From Pseudomonas batumici (GTDB taxonomy: Bacteria; Pseudomonadota; Gammaproteobacteria; Pseudomonadales; Pseudomonadaceae): a DNA stretch of 64,000 nucleotides. The notes beneath the pieces were generated by a model that did no database searches, was not told the DNA's origin, and saw nothing but the letters and a program-made list of their open reading frames with translations. The translations under genes and the position numbers were made by a program. Positions within the stretch are counted from its first letter, which is position 1. Each line of letters starts with the position of its first letter. This document shows, one piece after another, positions 52,626-60,319 of the stretch. The DNA lies in contig NZ_JXDG01000040.1 of the NCBI RefSeq assembly GCF_000820515.1, positions 1-64,000 on the forward strand, written 5' to 3'.

Positions 52626-54060
52626 TCACCCGCGTCAACCGCTGTTGCTGATCAACGTGGTGGGGCTGACACCGGCGCTGCTGGGGGCGGCGACGCCCCA
52701 CATCAATGCCCTGTTGAAAACCGCCAAGATGGCCAGCCTGCAACCGGTGTTTCCGGCCGTCACGTCCACGGTGCAGGCCTCGATCCTCACCGGTCTGGCG
52801 CCGTCGGAGCACGGTATCGTGGGCAATGGCTGGTACTTTCGCGATCAGGCCGAAGTGCGTTTCTGGCTGCAGCCCAACGCACTGATCCAGGGTGAAAAAG
52901 TCTGGCAGGCACTCAAGCGGCAGCTCCCCGGGTTTCGCTGCAGCCAGTTGTTCTGGTGGTACAACATGTATGCGGACGTGGACGCCGCCATCACCCCACG
53001 CCCTCACTATCCGGCCGATGGTCGCAAGATGTTCGGCCTGTATTCGGCACCGGCAGCGTTACACGAGCGTATCGAGCGGCAGATTGGCGAGTTCCCCTTT
53101 CCAAGCTTCTGGGGCCCGGCGGCCGGTATCGCGTCGAGCCGCTGGATCGTCGACTGCGCCATGGCCGAATTCCAGCTCGATCGCCCCGACCTGCAGTTGG
53201 TCTACCTGCCCCATCTCGACTACAGCCTGCAGCGCCTGGGCCCGGATCATCCGTCGATTGCCGACGAGGTGCGGGCCATCGACAGTGAAGTGGGGCGTCT
53301 GCTGGCCTTTGCCCGAGCGCAAGGCGCGGCGGTGATGCTGCTGTCCGAATACGGGATCGAAGCCGTCGAGCAATCGGTCTCCATCAACCGTTTATTGCGC
53401 GCGGAAGGTTTGTTGCAGGTGCGCCAGTCGCTGACCTGGGAATTGCTCGATCCCGGCGCCAGTGCAGCCTTTGCCGTTGTCGATCATCAGATCGCGCATG
53501 TCTACGTGAAGCAGGCGCAAGACATCCCTCGGGTCAAGGCGCTGTTGCAGCGCCAGCCCGGTATCGAGCAGGTGCTGGATAAAGCCGAACAACGCGCCTG
53601 GCAGCTGGATCATCCGCGCAGCGGCGAGCTGGTGACCGTGGCCGCGGCGGGTTGCTGGTTCGATTACTACTACTGGTTCGACGATCGCAAGGCACCTGAC
53701 TTTGCCCGCACCGTGGACATCCATCGCAAGCCCGGCTACGACCCGCTGGAGCTGTTCATCGACCCGGCCATCCGTTTCCCCAAATTGAAAGTGGCGCGCC
53801 GCCTGCTGCAGAAAAAGCTCGGCTTTCGCTACTACATGGACCTGATTCCGCTGGACACCCGCCTGGTCCGCGGCAGCCATGGCCGCCTGCCCGCTAGCGA
53901 ACAGACCGGCCCGCTACTCATCACCGATTGCGATCTGCCGTTGCCTCAGCGTCTTGCGGCCACGGAAGTGAAGCAACTGCTCCTGGAGCACTTCCTGGGG
54001 CATTCACACACCGACCCGGCCAATGCCAAGGAGCTTCCATGCGGCGAGCCATTTCCATAA
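52615..54060 (+). CDS. eboF: EboF: alkaline-phosphatase-fold nucleotide pyrophosphatase/phosphodiesterase family protein
   Basis: The 481-residue protein has the alkaline phosphatase superfamily outline. The nucleophile region is FPAVTSTVQASILTGLAPSEHGIVGNG (read in two parts, Thr nucleophile). Metal-ligand candidates are YLPHLDYSLQRLGPDH (Asp and His), LLSEYGIEAV and VDHQIAHVY. The first metal Asp usual in the family (DG after the first strand) is replaced: the strand reads LLINVVGLTP. This change may be typical of EboF and leaves activity uncertain. No signal peptide is present. The start is ATG 52615 behind GGGAGG, inside the eboE end. Confidence 0.87.
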   Translation: MPSDHPRQPLLLINVVGLTPALLGAATPHINALLKTAKMASLQPVFPAVTSTVQASILTGLAPSEHGIVGNGWYFRDQAEVRFWLQPNALIQGEKVWQALKRQLPGFRCSQLFWWYNMYADVDAAITPRPHYPADGRKMFGLYSAPAALHERIERQIGEFPFPSFWGPAAGIASSRWIVDCAMAEFQLDRPDLQLVYLPHLDYSLQRLGPDHPSIADEVRAIDSEVGRLLAFARAQGAAVMLLSEYGIEAVEQSVSINRLLRAEGLLQVRQSLTWELLDPGASAAFAVVDHQIAHVYVKQAQDIPRVKALLQRQPGIEQVLDKAEQRAWQLDHPRSGELVTVAAAGCWFDYYYWFDDRKAPDFARTVDIHRKPGYDPLELFIDPAIRFPKLKVARRLLQKKLGFRYYMDLIPLDTRLVRGSHGRLPASEQTGPLLITDCDLPLPQRLAATEVKQLLLEHFLGHSHTDPANAKELPCGEPFP

Positions 54061-55178
54061 CAGTTCTGAGTGCCTTGGCCGGTTTGGCCCAGGCCGAGAA
54101 CACCAACAACTTCGACTGCACCAAATTCTTTCAATTCGGAGGAGACATCAACAAGACCCGGGCAGCGTTCAAGCAGAGTCCCGAGACCTTAGCCTGGAAC
54201 TGGTTCGTCTGTTTGAACCAGCCCGCCGCCACCGGAAGCCCCAACCGTGAGTGGGAATCCATGAAACCCACCGACCAGGTCTACCTGGTCAATGGTGCCA
54301 AGCCCACCCCCTATGGCACGCCCGTACCGCCCCCGACCGAGGTGCTGGCGCAAGCCAAGACGCTGGGTTTGGACCCCTCCCGCACCTTCCATAACCTCAA
54401 TGCCACGCAACAGGTCGATGGCATGATGCTGGAAATGGGCGGTGCCGTACCCCCGACCGAGCGCGGAAAACCCGTGCGCTTTCAACTGCTGATGGGCGAA
54501 GGCACCTTCGATTACATCGTGCAACACAAGGTCTACAACATGAACGGCCAGGCCGCCCTGACCAGCAACCTGGAGTTCCCCTCCCAGGCCTGGGAGTTGA
54601 AAGCCGCCTGGCTGTGGGTTGGCGCCAACACCGACTACAAACAGGCACTGGAAAAAGACGGTTACTACATCGCCCAGGCCTATTACCTGCAAGACGGCAA
54701 ATACCAAGTCGGCTATGCGGCACTGAGCGGCTTGCACGTCATCAACAAGCTCAATCCCGACTGGGTCTGGACCACCTTCGAAAACCGCAACAACAGCAAG
54801 TACACCGTGACCAACGCTATCCCCGCCACGCCGATGACCAACACCACCGGGCCGACCAGCGCCGCCAAGCCGGTCAATAGCCAGTTCCAGGCCCAGTATC
54901 CCGGACTGTCGCGCTACGAACTGATCGGCGTCCAGTCCAGGACCAACCCCACTCTGCTGGCCAACTCCCAACTGGAGTCAGCCTTTCAGAGCCAGTCGTC
55001 GTGCTTTGCCTGCCATGACACAGCGGCTTACTCGGCGAAAAAGGGCTATTTCAATTTCGCCATGAAAGAACAGGGTGGCATCGTCTACCCCACCGCCCCC
55101 CCTCCGGACTCGGCTTTTGTCGGTTACAACAAACTGGACTTTGTCTGGTCGCTCAAACGCGCCCAGTGGCAACGCTAA
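54039..55178 (+). CDS. Exported single-haem c-type protein of unknown family
   Basis: I do not recognise the family. The 379-residue protein has a signal peptide (AISITVLSALAGLAQA) and a body rich in Asn, Thr and Tyr. It contains one covalent haem motif, CFACH, at residues 322-326. Two other cysteines (DCTKFF and FVCLNQ) are near the N-terminus. The haem motif implies periplasmic maturation and a redox role. The start is ATG 54039 behind AAGGAG and overlaps the eboF end by 22 bases. The next gene begins ten bases after its stop. The gene is therefore firmly part of the ebo transcript, although it is not among the six usual ebo genes. Confidence 0.8.
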   Translation: MRRAISITVLSALAGLAQAENTNNFDCTKFFQFGGDINKTRAAFKQSPETLAWNWFVCLNQPAATGSPNREWESMKPTDQVYLVNGAKPTPYGTPVPPPTEVLAQAKTLGLDPSRTFHNLNATQQVDGMMLEMGGAVPPTERGKPVRFQLLMGEGTFDYIVQHKVYNMNGQAALTSNLEFPSQAWELKAAWLWVGANTDYKQALEKDGYYIAQAYYLQDGKYQVGYAALSGLHVINKLNPDWVWTTFENRNNSKYTVTNAIPATPMTNTTGPTSAAKPVNSQFQAQYPGLSRYELIGVQSRTNPTLLANSQLESAFQSQSSCFACHDTAAYSAKKGYFNFAMKEQGGIVYPTAPPPDSAFVGYNKLDFVWSLKRAQWQR

Positions 55179-55188
55179 GGAGCATGAC

Positions 55189-57570
55189 ATGAGCGTATTG
55201 AACTTCCCCCGTATCTACCTCAACGGCCATATGTTCTGGAACCCGCCGACGGCCAACAACAATGATGTGCTGCCGCTCTACGACGCGGTCAAGATGCAGA
55301 TGAACTGGCGGTTTCTCGCAACATACGGGATCAACCCGGAGAACGCCGCCAGCACGTTGATGCCCTGGGCCATCGCGCCTTTGCCGATGAGCGACGTACC
55401 GGGCTATGCCCTGCAAGTACCGGGCAATGCCGGCCCGAAAAGTTACCCGATGATTCCTGCCGAATGGGACCTGTTCGGTGACAACGCCTGCGGCACGGTC
55501 GACTACGAGCAGATTCGCTCGGTGATCATTGGTGGCGAACTTCCCGGCGGCGGCTACGTTGAGCAGGATGCGCTGATCGACAAGCGCTACCAACTGCTTG
55601 GCAACCCGCTGGGCAGTAACAATCTCCCCCCCGCCCGCTTCGTGGACGTCAGCCCCTGGCAGAACACCTTCACGGCGCTGTACTTCGACAAGCTGGTGCT
55701 GGGGGACGCTGAGTGCGGCCTGACCCTCAATCGCCAATACCGGATGCTCGATCGTTTCCTGAACTTCAATTGGGGGGCATTGGGGGGCCTGATCTATGTC
55801 ACCACCACCTGGCAGACCTGCTTTCCCAAAGAGAACCTGCAATGGGTGATCGGCAACTCGCAACTGCTCAAAGACCTCCAGGAGCAGATGGCGCTACAAA
55901 AGGCCAAGGGGCTGATGTTCCGGTTTTCCACCTTCCTGACCTGCTACGACAGAAACGGTATTTTCAACAACTACCCCCCCATCAACACCCACTCCACCGC
56001 CCCCGAGATGCAGGCCAAGGTGCAGGATCTGTATCAAAAAGGCCTGGATAATGCTGCCGATATTTTCTTCAACCCGGCCTACAGCCGTACCGCCGGCACC
56101 CTGGGCCTGTGGTTCGAGGATGAGTTCCCCACCGCACCGGCGGGCCGGCGCCTGGTCCCTGCCGGCGCCATCAATCCTTACAAAACCACACCTGGCGACA
56201 CGCCCCTGCCCCCGGGAGCAGTCATACAACTGGGGGTGATCTCGACTCAGCTCCAGCCTCACAGCGATACCTTGTCGCTGGATCTGTCGACCACCTTCCC
56301 GTTCTATCCGCTCGACAAAGAGGCTGCCATTCCAGTGGCGGAAAAATTCCAGGCCGGCAATTACGTGCTCGGGATAAACGACGCAGGCCAATTCAGCCCC
56401 CTGGCCAGTTTTGGCTTCGACGACTATCGGCAGGCGGCCTTCGACAAACGCTCTGGCATCCTCGACTTGCCGCTGCGCCCCGGTGCCAGGGCAAAGCTGC
56501 AAAGCGGATCGCTGGAACTGCAAGGGGAAACCGCGACACCAGCCGCCACCCAGCAGATGTGGACCGCCGAAGTGGTGGAAAGCGCCAGTTTCATCGATGT
56601 CGGCGACAGCCGGACACTGCAGATCATGGTGCAATACGATGGTCAGCCAGCCCCGGCCGATACCGTGCTATGGGTGGCAGAATATGACAACGCCTTCATG
56701 CTGAGCACCAGCAACTACTACCTGGCGTTCAGCAACAAAACCGACTTCACGTTGTTCTACGACTATCCGTTGAACCGCACGAACAACAACGCCAACCTGC
56801 CGCAATTCGTCGATACTCCCAAAGCCCCCAGCCAGGCCAGCATAGGCAGTGGTCGCCGGCTCATGGCAGTACACGCCCAGGCGCCATCCGATGTGCCGAT
56901 CCCCGTCACCTATCAACAATATCTGTCGACGCCCGCCTCGGTCGCCTTGAGCCCGTGCCTGAGCTTCAACGCTCCGATCCTCATGGAAGGCACACTGGAG
57001 GATCTGCAACACGGCAGCGTGAACTATTGTGTAACGCAGATTCGCACCGACGCCAACGGCATTGCCCGACTGACCGTCAAAGGCCAGGCTCCGGGATTCC
57101 CGACCTTGCGCTTCTTCGTGCAGGAAGGTGATCAACCGCCCGAGATCCCTTTCAGTTTCAGCTACACGGACGCCTACACCGACTTCCTCGCGCCGTTGCG
57201 GGTGCTGCCACTGGAGCCGACACTACAAGAGGACTTCGTCAACGAATGGAACCAGATCTACACGAAAATCGAGGCCCGGGTCCTGATCTGGGATAGCTTC
57301 ATCTACCCCCGCATCCTGCAACCCTTCTATTACCTGTACCCAATCATGAGCAAATACATGCCGCTCAATTCCCTGGAGCGGATCGAGGGCGCCATCGATC
57401 AGTTGATTGTGCTGATCAGCAAGGAGTATCAGGAAGAAAGCACCCTGGCGATGCCGATTACCCGGGACATGTCGCAAAGCCGTCGCGCCGTACTCGAGCT
57501 CTGGGCGCAGTCCCTGGTGAAGCGCAACTACCCACCCCTGCCGCTCAGTATGAGTGACTACGACAACTGA
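55189..57570 (+). CDS. VioB/RebD N-terminal-domain-like protein lacking the ferritin-like domain
   Basis: The 793-residue protein begins SVLNFPRIYLNG followed by NPPTANNN. This strongly recalls the start of VioB (FPRIHFRG, NAPTANRD). Further matches from memory are GLWFEDEF then APAGRRLVP (VioB GLWRRGEL then PAGRLLRP) near 345-365. Near the C-terminus, FIYPRILQPFYYLYPIMSKYM then MPITRDMS correspond to VioB YELVYPFMSDKV then MPSTRELS. VioB and RebD continue with a ferritin-like catalytic domain, which dimerises indole-3-pyruvate imine; here the protein ends just after the matching part. There is no signal peptide. The start is ATG 55189 behind TAAGGAG. Family assignment is by recollection; function is unknown. 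Confidence 0.78.
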   Translation: MSVLNFPRIYLNGHMFWNPPTANNNDVLPLYDAVKMQMNWRFLATYGINPENAASTLMPWAIAPLPMSDVPGYALQVPGNAGPKSYPMIPAEWDLFGDNACGTVDYEQIRSVIIGGELPGGGYVEQDALIDKRYQLLGNPLGSNNLPPARFVDVSPWQNTFTALYFDKLVLGDAECGLTLNRQYRMLDRFLNFNWGALGGLIYVTTTWQTCFPKENLQWVIGNSQLLKDLQEQMALQKAKGLMFRFSTFLTCYDRNGIFNNYPPINTHSTAPEMQAKVQDLYQKGLDNAADIFFNPAYSRTAGTLGLWFEDEFPTAPAGRRLVPAGAINPYKTTPGDTPLPPGAVIQLGVISTQLQPHSDTLSLDLSTTFPFYPLDKEAAIPVAEKFQAGNYVLGINDAGQFSPLASFGFDDYRQAAFDKRSGILDLPLRPGARAKLQSGSLELQGETATPAATQQMWTAEVVESASFIDVGDSRTLQIMVQYDGQPAPADTVLWVAEYDNAFMLSTSNYYLAFSNKTDFTLFYDYPLNRTNNNANLPQFVDTPKAPSQASIGSGRRLMAVHAQAPSDVPIPVTYQQYLSTPASVALSPCLSFNAPILMEGTLEDLQHGSVNYCVTQIRTDANGIARLTVKGQAPGFPTLRFFVQEGDQPPEIPFSFSYTDAYTDFLAPLRVLPLEPTLQEDFVNEWNQIYTKIEARVLIWDSFIYPRILQPFYYLYPIMSKYMPLNSLERIEGAIDQLIVLISKEYQEESTLAMPITRDMSQSRRAVLELWAQSLVKRNYPPLPLSMSDYDN

Positions 57571-57592
57571 ACAACACACCTCCAACAGGACG

Positions 57593-57615
57593 CCGGGTGG
57601 CAACTCGTCACCCGG
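57593..57615 (+). terminator. Stem-loop after the VioB-like gene
   Basis: A perfect 7-bp stem (CCGGGTG at 57593-57599 / CACCCGG at 57609-57615) with a 9-base loop lies 23 bases after the VioB-like stop. A second dyad (CGGCTGC / GCAGCCG) follows near 57648-57683. They may end the ebo transcript or attenuate it before the next three genes. Confidence 0.4.
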
Positions 57616-57718
57616 TGCTGCACAGGAGCATCAAATTATCGATTCAGCGGCTGCCGAACCTGCTGCCCGGGCCATGCAGCCGTAATTACTCACCCCAGTT
57701 TGAACATGGAGAGTACCT

Positions 57719-58774
57719 ATGTCTGTTGCCATTCCTATCCCCGCCCAGCCTACCGAAACCTTGCGTCCCAACAGCCTTATCGCCGAGGGGCTGCTGAACC
57801 CGCGCGGCCTGTGTGTGGAGGCCGATGGCAGCCTGCTGCTGGTTGAGGCCGGGTCCGGTCTGCCGGAACAGACCTTCAGCGGTCGTATCAGCCGGCGGCG
57901 ACCCGATCCGCAACAACCCGGCGCCTATCTACCCCCCGAAATCCTCGCGCAGGGATTTCGCTCGATGAACCTGCAGGCACGCATGCTGCGGGATGAAATC
58001 ATGGGCCTTTCGGACATTGCCTGCGGTGACGGGCGCTACCTGGTCAGCCAGACGGATTATGTCGAGGGCTCGAAGATACTGGATCTGCAATACACCCCGC
58101 CCGAGCCGGTCTTCAGCAGCCGCGGCAATTTGAATTCGCTGTGTTACCACCCGACGCGCCGCAGTTGGCTGGCGGTCAAGCCCGATACCAACCAGCTCGT
58201 GGAGTTCACCGACGCACAGGGTGAGCGGGTCCTGGCCCAACTGCCCGACCTGGATCAGGGCCAGGACGCCGTGCCCGTGACCCTGGTGTACGAACCGGCG
58301 ACCGAGGCCGTGCTGATCAGCCTGTTCTCCGGGGAACTGCACCGCTCCCCGGCACGCAAGGGCATCGACTTTGCCGATAAGGCGGGCCAGGTCATACGGG
58401 CCTGGCCTGGCAGCGGGCAGATCGACAGTGTGCTTTGCGGCCTGCAACTGCCCACTGGCCTGGCACTGTGCCCGGAGGGCAACCTGTTGGTGCTGGAACT
58501 CTGCGACCGGCTGTTGCAGCCACTGCCGCAGGACTGGGCGGGAGAGCCACTGCATGGCGGCTTCGCGCGCTTCAGTGGCCGCCTGTTGAGCTGCAATCTG
58601 CAGACCGCACACATCACTGTCCTTGCCCGCGGCCTGGATACACCGTCCAACCTGTGCCTGATACCCGGTGCGGTGCTGGTGAGCGAAGGCATGGGGTTAC
58701 CCGGTCGCCCGCTGCCCACGCCGGAGAATGGTATCGCCGCCCTGACCGGCCGACTGCGCCGGATACAGCTATAG
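57719..58774 (+). CDS. Beta-propeller protein of the ebo-linked block (NHL/SMP-30-like)
   Basis: The 351-residue protein has repeated propeller-blade patterns: GLLNPRGLCVEADGSLLLVEAG, DIACGDGRYLVSQTDY, LNSLCYHPTRRSWLAVKPD, GLQLPTGLALCPEGNLLVLEL and LDTPSNLCLIPGAVLVSEG (each quoted only in part of a blade). The metal residues of gluconolactonases are not clearly present, so it is more likely a binding or NHL-type propeller. No signal peptide is seen. The start is ATG 57719 behind GGAGAG. It follows the VioB-like gene on the same strand. NHL-type propellers are also found in cyanobacterial scytonemin clusters that carry ebo genes, which is a suggestive parallel only. Confidence 0.75.
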   Translation: MSVAIPIPAQPTETLRPNSLIAEGLLNPRGLCVEADGSLLLVEAGSGLPEQTFSGRISRRRPDPQQPGAYLPPEILAQGFRSMNLQARMLRDEIMGLSDIACGDGRYLVSQTDYVEGSKILDLQYTPPEPVFSSRGNLNSLCYHPTRRSWLAVKPDTNQLVEFTDAQGERVLAQLPDLDQGQDAVPVTLVYEPATEAVLISLFSGELHRSPARKGIDFADKAGQVIRAWPGSGQIDSVLCGLQLPTGLALCPEGNLLVLELCDRLLQPLPQDWAGEPLHGGFARFSGRLLSCNLQTAHITVLARGLDTPSNLCLIPGAVLVSEGMGLPGRPLPTPENGIAALTGRLRRIQL

Positions 58775-58924
58775 GTTTCCCGTTCGAAATTGGGACTATT
58801 CGAAAACGACCTAGCCCACGTTGATGATTGACTCGACGATCCAATTTCCGTTGCTAGTGTTATTCGTAGTGATACTTCCCGAAGGTTCGCGCTTTACTTC
58901 TGGAGGAGACCGAGGAGTAACTCC

Positions 58925-60259
58925 ATGGAAGAATCCAATGGCAAAAGGACCCGAACTCAGCTGTTCAAAGAGTCGCACTTCAAACCACGGGGACGGGCTC
59001 TGATCCTTGCCGGGACTCTGTTGCTGATCAATATGACAGGTCTGTGGTTCATGCGGGTGGTGGCCGAACTCGATGAGAACGTTTTATTGCTGGCGGCCTT
59101 ACTCGCAGCCTTCACCACGGTGATCGTCGGCACTCCGCTCATCCTGTTCCTGAGCCTGGGCTGGTTTTCCCGCTACAACGAATTCCAGAACAGCTTGAAA
59201 GGTGGCGCCCTGGCGGCCTATCTGCAACGTTTCTGGTCGCCTAGTCTCATCCATTCCCTCCAGGACGAAGGAAAACTGGGTCAGGATGCTCCAGGCGATC
59301 GTTGGCGAGTCTGCGCCGATGAAAACCCGATACTCTGCGAACGTTTGTTCGCGCGGATATACCACGAACAATATGGATTGGTGCCCTTTGCCGTGCCGTT
59401 CATCATTCTCCTGGCGGTGGTTTATGCAGCGGCCGCTTTAGTTGCCTGTAACTATGTCACTCAGAACTGCTTGTCCACGTTTCAAATCGCTTGCCTCTAT
59501 GATCTTGACCATTCACTGGTGGTGAGTTCACTGGCGGGGGCGTTCATGTTTGTCGTCAGCGACTCGGTGTTGAGTATCCGGCGCAAATCATTGAACACTT
59601 CCGATGTGTATTGGTATTCCCTACGGTTGTTTCTGGCCATCCCCCTCGCCCTGGTGATCGCCAATGCTGGCCGGGGAGATGGCGCCCATATCGTCACGGC
59701 CTTCGCCTTGGGTACCCTGCCGGTGGATTCGCTCATGAAGATCGTGCGCAGGATGGGCTTTCCACAGATCACCCGTCAGGAAAAGCAGGACGGCAGTTCA
59801 GATAAGCTACTGGTCCTTGAAGGCGTCACACTACCGGTGGTGGCGACGCTGGAAGCAGAGGGCATCAGCTCCATCGAGCAGGTCGCCACGGCGGATCCGG
59901 TATTGCTTTCAATCCGTACCGGATTCCCCTTCAGGTTCACCTTGCGCCTGGGCTCCCAGGCCATCGTGCGCCGCCATCTGGGGGAAAACGCAGCCAGACT
60001 GCTTCCCGTGGGACTGGCGGATGTCGTCCCCGTCTATCTGCTGGTGCAGGCGCTCACCGCCGGGCCAAGCATGGATTCCCCCGGGTTTCCGTTGATCGAG
60101 ACACCCGATCTGATCGTCGAAAACGCTGCCGCCCGCCTCTTCCCCAGCGAAGATGACGCCCAGCGCCAGGCCGTTACCAAAATGAAATTTCGTCAAATTG
60201 CGGCCGAAGAGTACACGGCGATGCTGGCACGGATAACGCCGCCCGATATCGGGCTGTAA
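58925..60259 (+). CDS. Membrane protein of unknown function
   Basis: I recognise no named family. The 444-residue protein has an N-terminal basic segment and two close membrane helices (about 25-45 and 52-78). A soluble stretch with DENPILCERLFARIYHEQYG follows. A further group of hydrophobic helices covers about 155-290. The C-terminal soluble part contains LPVVATLEAEGISSIEQVATADPVLL (read in two parts), resembling a helix-hairpin-helix repeat (L-E-GI-S-EQ-A-ADP). The start is ATG 58925 behind GAGGAG. It lies between the propeller and phosphoesterase genes on the same strand and may form a membrane component of the extended ebo block. Confidence 0.7.
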   Translation: MEESNGKRTRTQLFKESHFKPRGRALILAGTLLLINMTGLWFMRVVAELDENVLLLAALLAAFTTVIVGTPLILFLSLGWFSRYNEFQNSLKGGALAAYLQRFWSPSLIHSLQDEGKLGQDAPGDRWRVCADENPILCERLFARIYHEQYGLVPFAVPFIILLAVVYAAAALVACNYVTQNCLSTFQIACLYDLDHSLVVSSLAGAFMFVVSDSVLSIRRKSLNTSDVYWYSLRLFLAIPLALVIANAGRGDGAHIVTAFALGTLPVDSLMKIVRRMGFPQITRQEKQDGSSDKLLVLEGVTLPVVATLEAEGISSIEQVATADPVLLSIRTGFPFRFTLRLGSQAIVRRHLGENAARLLPVGLADVVPVYLLVQALTAGPSMDSPGFPLIETPDLIVENAAARLFPSEDDAQRQAVTKMKFRQIAAEEYTAMLARITPPDIGL

Positions 60260-60319
60260 AGGGGTGGCGTCGGATCGCGACTTCGCAAGACAGGTGGTTG
60301 GTCACTGGAGGTGAACACC

